Part shown: piece by piece, positions 33,801 through 42,821 of the stretch
Numbering within the stretch: the stretch's first letter is position 1
Layout: every line of letters starts with the position of its first letter
Source: M269 sp964625615
Lineage (GTDB): Bacteria; Pseudomonadota; Gammaproteobacteria; Enterobacterales; Alteromonadaceae
Direction of reading: 5' to 3'
Assembly: GCA_964625615.1 (NCBI GenBank)
Contig: CAZVDU010000008.1
Coordinates: 1 to 51,008 of the forward strand
DNA length: 51,008 nucleotides
Program-made: the position numbers and the translations under genes
The notes under the pieces: generated by a model
The model's input: the letters and a program-made list of their open reading frames with translations, nothing else
Told to the model about the DNA's origin: nothing
The model's database searches: none

Positions 33801-33982
33801 CTTCGACACAGTGGTGGTCTCAGTTGGCGACTGCTGTCGCTGGTGGTTTAACTTTTGCGACAGTATTAACACTCATATTAACGCCTTGTTTACTTGCGTT
33901 AAAAGATCATAAAAAAGACCATAAATCGGCACCAGTCGTTAATTTAAGTCAGCAGTACGATGAAGCAACTGACGCAGCCTAG
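30839..33982 (+). CDS. RND efflux pump, inner membrane transporter
   Basis: A 1047-residue AcrB-type transporter with twelve predicted helices and two large periplasmic loops. The TM4 motif is GMLVDGAIVV: one Asp is present where AcrB has two. TM10 has GIVVNNNIVLID with Asn in place of the AcrB Lys940. This variant is common in a branch of RND pumps. It works with the adaptor encoded just upstream. The substrate is not predictable. Confidence 0.93.
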   Translation: MNDMIQAILNRTRTVLMVFVLLMIAGAVTYVNIPKESNPDIPIPVVYVSIVHDGISPEDAERMIVRPMERELRSIDGIKEMRATASEGSANITLEFLAGLDSKDVLADVRDKVTVARAKLPAESEEPTIHEVTLAGQQAVITVVLSGPLSERALVTIARELKDQIETMSEILEVDVGGDREDLVEVLVDPLLMESYGLDQTDIFNLLSRNNQLVPAGNLDTGKGSFAVKVPSVFESVEDILEQPIKVEDERVITFDDVADVRRSYTDPTSFARLNGYASVSLEVKKRPGENILITVDKVKALVERAKALPTWPNALEVTYTGDQTKDVNTMLSDLQNNVTSAIILVAVVIVAILGLRTAGLVGIAIPGSFLTGILLISMFGYTLNMVVLFSLIMAVGMLVDGAIVVTEFADRCMSEGMDKKKAYALASQRMSWPIIASTATTLAAFAPLMFWPGMVGEFMKFLPFTLIATLSASLVMALIFVPVLGQLIGKPRYIKPEVRDQMLQAENGDIRTLKGFTGKYVNTLAAAIEHPWKVLLGAIFIAVVTIMAYANSGLGSEFFPNVDSTGINIDVRSYGDLSVFEKDAVIKEVERELSGIDAIETLYSRSGGSDEVGYLRLNLKDWQYRDHSDVVIKQVQERLRVLPGLDIEVRPDDNGPQQGKDLQLRLTSRSPELLQPAALKIRSALEADGRFTAIGDNAPKPGIEWQLKVDRSDAARFNADATLVGNTVQFVTTGLKVGEYRPDDVDDELDIRVRFPAEDRYIGALDTLRVKTPQGMVPISNFVTRTPQPKTDLIRHIDSRRVISVEANMAPGEQLSIVLPELMEKLPSLNLDPRVNINVEGQSAQQDESQAFLMNALLVALFVMAIILVTQFNSFYQAFLILSAVLFSTVGVFLGLLILQKPFGVVMSGIGVIALAGIVVNNNIVLIDTYNVLRKQGMNALEAILRAGAQRLRPVLLTTVTTILGLMPMVLEININFIGRVVEIGGPSTQWWSQLATAVAGGLTFATVLTLILTPCLLALKDHKKDHKSAPVVNLSQQYDEATDAA

Positions 33983-34018
33983 TGATAATAACTAACTTGC
34001 TGATAGGGAGTATGAAAA

Positions 34019-34594
34019 ATGATTAAACTATATGGATCAACCACGTCACCTTATGTTCGCCGCCTCCGAATCTTTTTTGCTAGTGTCGAGCATGAATTTG
34101 TCAATATGCAAATTTTTGAGCCGGAAGATCGCGAGTTTTTAATCAAGCACAACCCAACATTAAAAATTCCTATGATCGAAGACAACGGGCAAGTTATTTT
34201 TGACTCTCGCGTAGTCTTTAGATACTTAACAGACAAACTGAATTACCCAACACTTACATGGGAGCAAGAAAATCAGTTAACCATCGTAGACGCAGCTAAT
34301 GACTCTCTGGTGCAGATGTTTTTGATTAAGAATTCAAAAATAGATACAGGCCAAGATAAAATGTACTTCTCTTTACAACGTGAACGCTTGGATACGACGT
34401 TTTCTGAGCTATCACGAATGGTACAAGATGGGGATTTTGACCACTGGAATTACCCCGCTATTTGTCTTTATTGCCTGCTTGATTGGGTTGTCTTTAGAGA
34501 GCTTCATGATTTGTCGCAGTTCCCTGATTTACTTGAGTTCCATGATTGTCATAAAGATCATATTGAAGTCACAGCGACCAACCCGAGAGGTTAG
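34019..34594 (+). CDS. Glutathione S-transferase family protein
   Basis: A 191-residue protein. The thioredoxin-like N-terminal domain starts IKLYGSTTSPYVRRLRIFF and has the cis-Pro motif KIPMIEDNGQVIFDSRVV; an all-helical C-terminal domain follows. AGGGAG precedes the ATG. It lies 36 bases after the RND pump gene and may be co-transcribed. It may be an inactive or specialised GST, since the usual catalytic Ser/Tyr is unclear. Confidence 0.82.
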   Translation: MIKLYGSTTSPYVRRLRIFFASVEHEFVNMQIFEPEDREFLIKHNPTLKIPMIEDNGQVIFDSRVVFRYLTDKLNYPTLTWEQENQLTIVDAANDSLVQMFLIKNSKIDTGQDKMYFSLQRERLDTTFSELSRMVQDGDFDHWNYPAICLYCLLDWVVFRELHDLSQFPDLLEFHDCHKDHIEVTATNPRG

Positions 34595-34606
34595 TCGCAG
34601 TAATTT

Positions 34607-35542
34607 CTAATACCCTTTCTTGAAGCTTAACTCATATATCAAAGGTTCTTTGTTGATGAATCTTTGATAATTTTCATGGAATATTGCAAAGATATCTGTT
34701 GGGTATGATATTGCTGCCGTGTGATTGGTTACGATGGCATTCGGTAATGTCCAGTAAGGATGGTTTTTCGGCAAAGGCTCTTGTTCGAAGACGTCCAGCA
34801 CAGCAGCTTTCAATGTCCTTGCTTTTAACGCATTAATGAGCGCTTCGTCTTTTATAACAGATCCTCTCCCGACATTGATTAAAACGCAATCTGGCTTTAA
34901 GTCATTCAAGAAAGCTTCATCAATCAGATGATGGGTATCTGGCGTTTCTGGCAGTATAGAGACAAGATAGTCAACCTCCTTTGCGAAGGTTTGTGTATCA
35001 CTACTTGTATAAAAATAATCGACATGCTGATTGGTATGATGGCTTCGCGTCATCCCAATAACATGCATACCGAAGTGCTTTGCTGTCTCAGCAACAGCTT
35101 GACCAATACTACCAATTCCCAATAACCCCAGTGTTTTCCCTTTTAGTTGGGTAAATAAGGGGGGCTGCCAGTTTTGTTGTGCTTGATTAAGGGTAAAGCC
35201 CGAGATATTGCGGCTGAAATAAAGAAGGTAGGCAAATACAAACTCCCGCATATAGTCACCGAAGACACCTTTAACCCCTGTCAATTTATAATCTTGTTTA
35301 TTGTGTTGCAGTAAAGGTGCATTTCCTGCCCAAGTAGATTGCATCCATTGTAACTCGGTGAATTGATCCAATATATCGGTAACTAATCCTGGGTCAGCGA
35401 GCAAAAAAGTTGATTTAAAACCAGTATCACTAACGGCCTTGGCAGTTTCGTAGCTATAAATGGTTAAATCGGAGATATTTGAGTGTTCAATCAATGTGCT
35501 GTATTGAAGTGCATCTCTGCTTACGATAGTCAGTGTGGGCAT
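34607..35542 (-). CDS. D-2-hydroxyacid dehydrogenase
   Basis: A 311-residue NAD(P)-dependent dehydrogenase. The nucleotide motif is LLGIGSIGQAVAE, and catalytic Arg, Glu and His lie in NVGRGSVI, DVFEQEPLP and VTNHTAA. It resembles GhrA/GhrB-type glyoxylate/hydroxypyruvate reductases. It would reduce 2-keto acids to D-hydroxy acids. It is convergent with the GST gene and divergent from the PLP enzyme gene, which also deals with keto-acid-producing chemistry. Confidence 0.9.
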   Translation of the reverse strand: MPTLTIVSRDALQYSTLIEHSNISDLTIYSYETAKAVSDTGFKSTFLLADPGLVTDILDQFTELQWMQSTWAGNAPLLQHNKQDYKLTGVKGVFGDYMREFVFAYLLYFSRNISGFTLNQAQQNWQPPLFTQLKGKTLGLLGIGSIGQAVAETAKHFGMHVIGMTRSHHTNQHVDYFYTSSDTQTFAKEVDYLVSILPETPDTHHLIDEAFLNDLKPDCVLINVGRGSVIKDEALINALKARTLKAAVLDVFEQEPLPKNHPYWTLPNAIVTNHTAAISYPTDIFAIFHENYQRFINKEPLIYELSFKKGY

Positions 35543-35743
35543 AAATAGGCAAGGGGACTTAGTTAGATATATATAGTTTAATGGGGATTAGTCTATTGTC
35601 CAAGGAGCTTTATTAGTAAGGTGATCGTAACGAATAAATGACGATTTAATTCAATAATTATGTTTTTAATTCTGTATTTATCCTTTTTATGTGAATTATA
35701 TTTAGATATTGTGTGTTTTATCGTTTTTTGTTAGGTTATTTTT

Positions 35744-37561
35744 ATGTCGGTTGATGTTGATAGCAGCTATTTTGAATGTAAAGAAGTACGAATCGAAGAC
35801 GCACGTATTTTGTCACCTAGGCGCAATAGTACTTCTGAAAATACCATTGAAGGTTTAGCTAAGGAACAGCTCTCACACTTTGGTATCGATATTGATTCTG
35901 ATTACGGACGTGTTTTATTTAATGCAGCAACACATTTTTATCATGCACAAAGCGACGTTAGTAGTCTTTGGCGTATTACTTGTGAGACGCTAGAAGGAAT
36001 GGATAAGCAGGATAAAATTGCTTATTTTAACGCTAAAAAGTTCCTATCATTCCAAATTGCTAAAGTTCTCGACACCCTACAAAACCCTTTTAGAGCGACT
36101 TATCAAAGCTTACAGAAACAAACAGGGTCTCAAATAGGCAAAAGCCACTACCCGATGTTCGATAATGTTACAGCGTTGTTTTCGGCAACGCCTGTTATTA
36201 CGCGAACAGCGACCTATGTTTATGCCTGTACGGAGTGGGTTGACGATGCGTTTCAAGGGAAGGAGCTAACGCACCAGATATATTCACGTTTACTCAATCC
36301 AACTAATGTTTCTCTTGCTAATGCCATAGTCGATTTGGAAGCAGGTAATTATGCCTCCGAATATATGGCATGGAACTTTAATTCTGGTATGGCTGCAATA
36401 GATGCCATGTTATCCAACGTTCTGAGTCAAAACGACATTATGATTGTGTCACGCAATGTATATGGAGGAGTTTATCAGCTTTTACATGACTATTTCGCAC
36501 GCGCCAATCGGCTTAACATAACATTGGCATGGTTTGATGGTTACAGTACTGAAGAGTTTAAAACGTTCTTATCAGAGGTTAAACAGATAAATCAGGATAA
36601 ATTGAACAGCGGTTCAGCATTACACGTATACATGGAGTCTCCCTGTAATCCTCACGGATATGTTGTTGATATAGCCGGAATATGTACTGAATCCCATAAA
36701 CACGGGCATTTGGTGATGCTTGACTCAACACTTGCGACCCCTGTGTTACATCAGCCTTTACGACGAGAGAATCGTGCCGAGCGCCCTGACTATGTGATGC
36801 ACAGTTACACCAAAGATATTTGTGGCAGTGGCATAACGACTGGTGGCGTCGTTATCGGTGAAGCCTTTCGCATGTTTCAGCCTAAAGGTGCATCGGTCAA
36901 TGGTTATGATTGGCATAAGACCATGTTTTGGGACGTCTACTACATAAAAGGTGCTTTCCTAGATTCGGAAAAGGCATTCGATGTGCTTAACGGTATGAAG
37001 AATCTGGAACAGCGTATCATGGCTAAAGCGATAAATACGCTGGTATTCAGTTACTTCCTAGCATCACATCCTGACTTTACCGTTAATTGTCACGCACTGC
37101 CCGGACATCCTAATGCTGATATTCGAGAGAAACAGTTGCGTCATGGCTGGCCTTGTTCATTATTTACAGTTGATGTACAAAAAGCGGGCATTGATAAGGA
37201 AACCTTTACGCGCTTCTTTGATGCCTTAGAGCCTGCGTTAAGTCATCAAATTAGCATAGGTCAAAACAACACAATCATTTTGTGTCCTGCGCTAACTTCA
37301 CATTCTGAGATGGGGGAGAGTGAGCAGAAAGAGGCAGGTATCTACTTAACAACGATGAGGGTTGCTGTCGGGACTGACAATATTAAGGAAATCATTGCTC
37401 ACTTTATTAATAGCTGTCGTTTACATATTGATGATGTAATTCCTGGTTTTAGTCAGAAGTTTATGTCGCTAGAACAAATCGATACGTTATATTTAGCCAC
37501 TGCAACTGATGTTAGTCGCCAACACTATGGCTCGTTAGCAACGATGTCTGAGATTATTTGA
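35744..37561 (+). CDS. Cys/Met-metabolism-type PLP enzyme with long N-terminal extension
   Basis: A 605-residue fold type I PLP enzyme. Residues about 170-560 match the cystathionine/methionine-lyase family: YSRLLNPTNVSLANAIVDLE, NSGMAAIDAML, LDSTLATPVL, and Lys357 in MHSYTKDICGSG. The N-terminal ~150 residues have no counterpart in ordinary family members (usually 390-430), and the family Tyr/Arg pattern is only partly clear. The reaction is therefore uncertain: a gamma-lyase or a sulfhydrylase is possible. Only a weak ribosome site precedes the ATG. An Lrp-family gene lies close by. Confidence 0.85.
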   Translation: MSVDVDSSYFECKEVRIEDARILSPRRNSTSENTIEGLAKEQLSHFGIDIDSDYGRVLFNAATHFYHAQSDVSSLWRITCETLEGMDKQDKIAYFNAKKFLSFQIAKVLDTLQNPFRATYQSLQKQTGSQIGKSHYPMFDNVTALFSATPVITRTATYVYACTEWVDDAFQGKELTHQIYSRLLNPTNVSLANAIVDLEAGNYASEYMAWNFNSGMAAIDAMLSNVLSQNDIMIVSRNVYGGVYQLLHDYFARANRLNITLAWFDGYSTEEFKTFLSEVKQINQDKLNSGSALHVYMESPCNPHGYVVDIAGICTESHKHGHLVMLDSTLATPVLHQPLRRENRAERPDYVMHSYTKDICGSGITTGGVVIGEAFRMFQPKGASVNGYDWHKTMFWDVYYIKGAFLDSEKAFDVLNGMKNLEQRIMAKAINTLVFSYFLASHPDFTVNCHALPGHPNADIREKQLRHGWPCSLFTVDVQKAGIDKETFTRFFDALEPALSHQISIGQNNTIILCPALTSHSEMGESEQKEAGIYLTTMRVAVGTDNIKEIIAHFINSCRLHIDDVIPGFSQKFMSLEQIDTLYLATATDVSRQHYGSLATMSEII

Positions 37562-37636
37562 ATTCGACACATGGCCACAGGCGAGTGCTATTAAACTTGA
37601 GGTATTGAGTCAACTGCCGATATTATGGGTTAATGT

Positions 37637-38074
37637 TTGACGAATGAGTTCCCTGTTTTGCAGATTGATTTAAATATTACCTTTAATGCACCTGTCGATA
37701 AGCTTTACCGTGCGTGGTACGAGCCTGAGTTATTGCAGCAGTGGTTTTGTCCTGCAGGTATGGTTGTTGGACAGGTGATGTCAACCTTCCAAGTTGATGG
37801 AAAATTCAATATTAAAGTCCAGCAAGACAATGGCAATGCGCATTATATTATGGGTGTGTATTCAGATATCGTTGAAAATGAACGATTAGTTTTTAGTTGG
37901 CAATGGGTTGGTGAACCTCATGTGACGCAAGTTTCGTTAGCGTTTTCAGAACAAGGGACGACTGGTTCGCAATTAGTCTTATGTCACAGTGGTTTCGATG
38001 ACGAAGAAGATAAGGAGTTACATCAACAAGCTTGGATTGAGTGCTTGGAAAAGTTGTCTACTATTACCTTGTAG
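37637..38074 (+). CDS. SRPBCC/AHSA1-like protein
   Basis: A 145-residue START-like fold protein. It begins DLNITFNAPVDKLYRAWYEPE and has LLQQWFCPAGM and FSWQWVGEPHVTQVSLAF, typical of the AHSA1/YndB family. It probably binds a hydrophobic ligand or stabilises a partner protein. The start is TTG 37637; no clear ribosome site is present, so the start is uncertain. It lies downstream of the PLP enzyme gene. Confidence 0.78.
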   Translation: MTNEFPVLQIDLNITFNAPVDKLYRAWYEPELLQQWFCPAGMVVGQVMSTFQVDGKFNIKVQQDNGNAHYIMGVYSDIVENERLVFSWQWVGEPHVTQVSLAFSEQGTTGSQLVLCHSGFDDEEDKELHQQAWIECLEKLSTITL

Positions 38075-38086
38075 ACACATTAATCC

Positions 38087-38563
38087 TTAATCAAAGCGTG
38101 GCAGAGTTCGACTTATTTGATGTTCATAAACAAGTGCCGTCTCGACGTGTTTAACGTCACTACGAGCTGTAACAGCATTGAAAACGAAATCCCTTAAATG
38201 TGCTGTATCGGTTACAGTGACGTGCAGCAAAAAGTCACTTTCGCCACCCATATGGAAAATGCTGATGACTTCTGGCAACGGGAGTAATTCACTTTGAAAC
38301 GTATCAAAGGTCGCCCTGACGTGATTGGTTAAGCTTACCGAGACGATTGCCTGAATATGGCCATCTAAAGCTGTATAGTCTACTTGCAGTGATGAACGTT
38401 CAATAACCCCTTCTGTTTGTAGGCGTTTTACACGTTCCAAGCAAGAAGATGCAGCCAAGTTTACTTGGCTTGCTAGCTCTTTATTACTGAGCCTTGCATC
38501 TTTATAGAGTGATGAAAGAATATCGAGATCTGTATTGTCGAGTGAACGCCTGTTCTTGCTCAT
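38087..38563 (-). CDS. Lrp/AsnC family transcriptional regulator
   Basis: A 158-residue regulator. The helix-turn-helix is in LDNTDLDILSSLYKDARLSN and LAAS/SCLERVKRLQTEGVI. The RAM ligand domain begins near residue 70 (IQAIVSVSLTN) and includes FHMGGESDFLLHV. It is convergent with the SRPBCC gene. It may sense an amino acid and regulate the PLP enzyme region. Confidence 0.93.
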   Translation of the reverse strand: MSKNRRSLDNTDLDILSSLYKDARLSNKELASQVNLAASSCLERVKRLQTEGVIERSSLQVDYTALDGHIQAIVSVSLTNHVRATFDTFQSELLPLPEVISIFHMGGESDFLLHVTVTDTAHLRDFVFNAVTARSDVKHVETALVYEHQISRTLPRFD

Positions 38564-38597
38564 TGCAACTGCCTTGAAAATGGTTTTGGGTATATTG

Positions 38598-39929
38598 CTA
38601 CTTTTGGTTCATTGCTAGCATTATACGTCTATTATTACTCAGCTGAACCAAGTAGTTTTGTGCTAGCTGCTGAAAAGCCGAACGTTCTTTTCTTTCAATA
38701 GGCTCGGCTTTCGGTAACTTAACTGTTCGAGGGTTACGATGAACACCATTCACGAGAAACTCGTAGTGCAAATGTGGTCCTGACGCTAACCCGGTCGAAC
38801 CAACAGTACCAATGATGTCACCTTGTTTAACATTCTGCCCTTTTTTCACTAAGCGCTTAGTAAAATGAATGTATTTAGTGGTGTACTTTTCGCCATGCTG
38901 TATGAATACATGATGTCCATTGTATTTGTCATACCCAGCTCGGATAACTTTACCATCACCAGCAGCCATAACGGGGGTGCCTCTCTTCGCGGCGTAATCA
39001 ACACCTCTATGTGGCTTATAACGCTTTTGGACAGGATGGAAGCGTTTAGGGTTAAAGTTGCTGCTGATCCGTGTAAAACTGACTGGGGCGCGTAAAAAGC
39101 TCTTGCGCATACTGCGTCCTTCAGGCGTATAGTAACGACCGTCGGTATAGCGTATAGCGGTAAACTGTTCACCCTGATTCGTAAATTCTGCTGCCACTAT
39201 GTCACCGTAACCAATGAATTCTCCATCGATGTACTCTTTTTCGAACACAATGTTAAAACTATCGCCTGGACGAATTTCTAGTGCAAAATCAATATCCCAA
39301 CCAAATATGCCCGCCAGATTCATGATTTGCGCTTCGCTCATACCAGATCGAATTCCCGCATTCCAAAAGCTGTTGGTTATCTCGCCTTGGGAGTAGCCTA
39401 AGCGTGTTTGAATTTCTTTTTTCTCTATAGAAGAGTGAAACTTATCATCGACCGTTTTTTTGATCGATAATGTTTCGGTAGATGAAAAAGCATAGGTCAA
39501 TGACTTGAAGCGGTTGTCATTATCTTTTAATAAACTGAGTTCATCACCAGGTTTCATTTTCAAGAGCTTATTAGCATCTTTCCCTGCTTTACTGACCTTG
39601 TAGACTTCTTGGGGGGTAAGATTCTCTCGATCAAATATTTTAGCGAGATTATCACCACGCCTTACGGTTATGCTTTTCCATTCTTCGTGTACTTCGTCTT
39701 GTTGTATAAATGCATCATCCTCTTCTACTTCCATAGGCAGGGTGTATCGTTCTCCCACAGAAAGTTCAAGAGATTCAGCATGTTGAGATGCTTCAGGCTT
39801 TTCAGATGAAAACATTAAGAGGAGTACCAACACCAAAAGAATGCTGGTAATGGATGTTTTGTGTATCTTGGGTAAATCTTTAATGTATGTTTTTAACACA
39901 AACCAAATAAACTGTATGACTGCAAACAA
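38598..39929 (-). CDS. mepM: Murein DD-endopeptidase of the M23 family (MepM-like)
   Basis: A 443-residue cell-wall enzyme. An N-terminal membrane anchor (SITSILLVLVLLLMFSS) is followed by an OapA/LysM-like region (VRRGDNLAKIFDRENLTPQE) and a C-terminal M23 domain with HRGVDYAA, GPHLHYEF zinc motifs and GSTGLASG. It cuts D-Ala-mDAP cross-links to allow wall growth. The start is TTG 39929; another start further in is possible. It is divergent from tyrS, as in other gammaproteobacteria. Confidence 0.9.
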   Translation of the reverse strand: MFAVIQFIWFVLKTYIKDLPKIHKTSITSILLVLVLLLMFSSEKPEASQHAESLELSVGERYTLPMEVEEDDAFIQQDEVHEEWKSITVRRGDNLAKIFDRENLTPQEVYKVSKAGKDANKLLKMKPGDELSLLKDNDNRFKSLTYAFSSTETLSIKKTVDDKFHSSIEKKEIQTRLGYSQGEITNSFWNAGIRSGMSEAQIMNLAGIFGWDIDFALEIRPGDSFNIVFEKEYIDGEFIGYGDIVAAEFTNQGEQFTAIRYTDGRYYTPEGRSMRKSFLRAPVSFTRISSNFNPKRFHPVQKRYKPHRGVDYAAKRGTPVMAAGDGKVIRAGYDKYNGHHVFIQHGEKYTTKYIHFTKRLVKKGQNVKQGDIIGTVGSTGLASGPHLHYEFLVNGVHRNPRTVKLPKAEPIERKERSAFQQLAQNYLVQLSNNRRIMLAMNQK

Positions 39930-40166
39930 TACCCAGAATATAACGACTTAGCGTCAATTTCTAGTCTATAACACGATGTTAGGTATTAGATTATGCACTT
40001 TTAGTGGCCGTGAACTCTACAAATCGCTTTAAAAGTGATTTTACGCGCAGTAAAATAGCGGTTTGATGTATGAAATCACTATTTCTTATCTTGAGTTCAG
40101 ATTGCACTCATCATGCTTCTTTACCGTTGACAAGCTAGCGGTACATATCCGACACGAGGAAAACCA

Positions 40167-41363
40167 ATGACAGACTGGCAGCATGCCTTTGCCGAAATTC
40201 AGCGCGGCGCCGACGAAATCCTGTTAGAGCAGGAGTTGATAGATAAGCTTAAATTAGGCAAGCCTCTCAAAATTAAGGCGGGGTTTGATCCAACAGCCCC
40301 CGACTTACATTTAGGGCATACTGTGTTGATCAATAAGCTGCGGACTTTTCAAGAACTGGGTCATGAAATTATTTTCTTGATTGGTGATTTCACCGGTATG
40401 ATAGGTGACCCAACAGGTAAGAATGTGACGCGGAAGCCATTGACGAAAGAAGATGTTCTCGCCTACGCTGAAACTTACAAAGAACAAGTTTTTAAAATAC
40501 TTGATAAGGAAAAAACGACTGTCTGCTTCAATTCTCAATGGATGGACGAGCTAGGTGCAGCTGGCATGATTAAACTTGCGGCAAACCAAACGGTTGCGCG
40601 CATGCTAGAGCGTGACGACTTTAAAAAGCGTTATGCCAATGGGCAACCTATTGCGATCCACGAGTTTTTATACCCGCTTGCGCAAGGTTGGGATTCTGTT
40701 GCTTTGGAAGCTGATGTTGAGTTAGGCGGTACAGATCAACGATTTAATCTACTTATGGGACGTGAACTACAAAAGTCCGAAGGGCAAACTCCACAAACTG
40801 TTCTGATGATGCCTTTATTAGAAGGGCTTGACGGTGTGCAGAAAATGTCTAAGTCATTAGACAACTATATCGGTATTACGGATTCGCCTAACGAGATGTT
40901 CGGTAAAATGATGTCGATATCTGATGAGTTGATGTGGCGTTACTACGACTTGTTGAGCTTTTTGCCGATTGAGCAAATTGATGACTTAAAGTCGCAGGTT
41001 AAAACTGGAACAAACCCTCGTGATATTAAGATCCTATTAGCTAAAGAAATCATTGAACGCTTCCATGATAATGAAGCAGCTGAAAAAGCGCATCAGGATT
41101 TTATTCAACGCTTCCAGAAAAACGCCATCCCAGACGATATGCCAGAAGTTGAATTGTCGTTAGGTGAAAGTATGTTGATTGGTAATGTGCTTAAAGAAGC
41201 CAACTTGGTCGCATCGACCGGTGAAGCTATGCGTATGATTAAGCAGGGTGCAGTCAAAATAGATGGCGAAAAAGTCACTGATCAACGTTTGGTTCTTAGT
41301 GAAAAAGGCCAAGGCGTTTATCAAGTTGGCAAACGTAAGTTCGCTAAAATCACTTTAAATTAA
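40167..41363 (+). CDS. tyrS: Tyrosyl-tRNA synthetase
   Basis: A 398-residue class I synthetase. The HIGH-like motif is DLHLGHTVL near residue 47, the KMSKS loop is KMSKS about residue 230, and a C-terminal S4 RNA-binding domain (MIKQGAVKIDGEKV) completes it. It belongs to the TyrZ-like type found in many gammaproteobacteria. GAGGAAAA precedes ATG 40167. Confidence 0.96.
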   Translation: MTDWQHAFAEIQRGADEILLEQELIDKLKLGKPLKIKAGFDPTAPDLHLGHTVLINKLRTFQELGHEIIFLIGDFTGMIGDPTGKNVTRKPLTKEDVLAYAETYKEQVFKILDKEKTTVCFNSQWMDELGAAGMIKLAANQTVARMLERDDFKKRYANGQPIAIHEFLYPLAQGWDSVALEADVELGGTDQRFNLLMGRELQKSEGQTPQTVLMMPLLEGLDGVQKMSKSLDNYIGITDSPNEMFGKMMSISDELMWRYYDLLSFLPIEQIDDLKSQVKTGTNPRDIKILLAKEIIERFHDNEAAEKAHQDFIQRFQKNAIPDDMPEVELSLGESMLIGNVLKEANLVASTGEAMRMIKQGAVKIDGEKVTDQRLVLSEKGQGVYQVGKRKFAKITLN

Positions 41364-41380
41364 TCGATGCGAAGTTTGAG

Positions 41381-41401
41381 GAGCTACTCTGTGAGTAGCT
41401 C
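41381..41401. terminator. Hairpin at the convergent ends of tyrS and yceH
   Basis: GAGCTACTC, loop TGT, GAGTAGCTC: a perfect 9-bp stem that includes the stop codon of the minus-strand gene. There is no T run after it, so termination is likely weak or needs a factor. Confidence 0.4.
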
Positions 41402-42058
41402 TATCATTTCTGTCAATTCTGCAACTTGTTGAGTTAACGATAAAACTTGTTTCTCTAATGAGTCAATGCGAGCTAAGGCATCATTATTTGTGTTTTGTGG
41501 CAACTCATTCATTGTTTTTTCTTCACTGGATGCTGCTTGCAAGTCTTCCAAATCACCAAATAAGTGCATGTAACGAGATTCTCTTTTGCCCGGTTCTCGC
41601 TCCAGTTTAATAACAACAGGATCGCCGTTTACTGCTTTCGCTGCGTTCAATGCTTGCTCTACTTCTTCGACATTCCGAAATTCAGCGAGTCGATTGGTCC
41701 GTGTTCTAAGCTCACCGGGGGTTTGTGGCCCTCTTAATAGCATCACGCAAATAATAGCAGTTTGCTGTTGTGTGAACTTCAAGTCGCCGAATTCGGTATT
41801 ACAAAACCGATGCGAATACTTTAAAACACGGCTCCCATAACCCGCTTGGTCATTGATTAGCTTTTTATCTTTGAGTTCATCCAATGTTCTTTGAACATCT
41901 TGCTCACTTAAGGACATGACAGGTTCACGATTACTCTTCTGGTTGCAACCGTTAGTCAGGGCATTGAGTGATAGAGGATATTGATCGGGTGTTGTGACTT
42001 CTTTTTCTAGCATAACACCAATAACGCGTGCTTGAGTTGGGGTTAAATGAACTATCAT
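41384..42058 (-). CDS. YceH/DUF480 family protein
   Basis: A 224-residue protein. It starts with LTPTQARVIGVMLEKEVTTP and continues QYPLSLNALTNGCNQKSNRE, the DUF480 signature (two winged-helix domains), followed by a second domain with LLRGPQTPGELRTR. A C-terminal coiled coil (SLEKQVLSLTQQVAELTEMI) ends it. The role in the cell is not known. It is convergent with tyrS. Confidence 0.9.
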   Translation of the reverse strand: MIVHLTPTQARVIGVMLEKEVTTPDQYPLSLNALTNGCNQKSNREPVMSLSEQDVQRTLDELKDKKLINDQAGYGSRVLKYSHRFCNTEFGDLKFTQQQTAIICVMLLRGPQTPGELRTRTNRLAEFRNVEEVEQALNAAKAVNGDPVVIKLEREPGKRESRYMHLFGDLEDLQAASSEEKTMNELPQNTNNDALARIDSLEKQVLSLTQQVAELTEMIELLTE

Positions 42059-42067
42059 TACTTATCC

Positions 42068-42664
42068 TTAATTTTTGTCGATTAGTTTTTCATTCATGTT
42101 TTTACCACTCAGGAATTGCTCCCTAGGTGTGTAATTAATCCAATCAGTCTGTTTTATAATTTTACCCTTGGTATTGAACTCTAATGTGATACTAAAAAGC
42201 CATGGTCCAAGCAGGGTTCCGTCGTACTCAAAGGCATGAAAATAGCCTTCAGTAACAACAATGTTAGCGTCGCTGGTCTGTTGGGTAACGGTGAGTATTC
42301 TGTTGCCAGCCTTTACTTTGAAAGAGCCACGACTCCAGTCTAAAAAGTGGCGAATGGCCGTTTTATTTTGAAGATAGTTTCCATAGATAATGTCTCTTAA
42401 CTCAGCGTTATCATCATAAAATGCCATAAATTGGTCGAAATCAGACCGCTGAGCATAGACTTCAAAATAATCCTTAGCTAAGAGCTCTAATTTAGTGGGT
42501 TGTTCAGTGATCGAAACACAAGCTGTCACGAAAAAAAGCGTAGTTATAGTGAGTATTGGTTTGAAGGCGGTTAGGGCATTAATAGAGTTGCTGTTCACTG
42601 CGCTCAGTTTTGTTTTATGCTGAAATCCTAGTGACACCCTAATGTTTCCACCCGCATATTGCAA
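42068..42664 (-). CDS. Lipoprotein with NTF2/SnoaL-like fold
   Basis: Up to 198 residues. A hydrophobic segment LTITTLFFVTAC ends in a lipobox Cys, then a nuclear-transport-factor-2-like domain (KDYFEVYAQRSDFDQFMAFY, DDNAELRD, GPWLFSITLEF). The frame opens at TTG 42664; GTG 42598 would give a normal 27-residue lipoprotein signal, so the start is unsure. The function is unknown. It may be co-transcribed with the YceH gene 9 bases downstream. Confidence 0.7.
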   Translation of the reverse strand: MQYAGGNIRVSLGFQHKTKLSAVNSNSINALTAFKPILTITTLFFVTACVSITEQPTKLELLAKDYFEVYAQRSDFDQFMAFYDDNAELRDIIYGNYLQNKTAIRHFLDWSRGSFKVKAGNRILTVTQQTSDANIVVTEGYFHAFEYDGTLLGPWLFSITLEFNTKGKIIKQTDWINYTPREQFLSGKNMNEKLIDKN

Positions 42665-42821
42665 TTGATATATAGCACGTTGCTTATCTTCAATTGGCTG
42701 TTTAATATGAACGAAAATAGGGAAATATTATACCAACGACAAAGGCTTCTATATGGGCTTATTTTACGCAAAATAGAGTCATACAAGCTACTTATAAACA
42801 TATCAAGATAAGGTTTTACTC

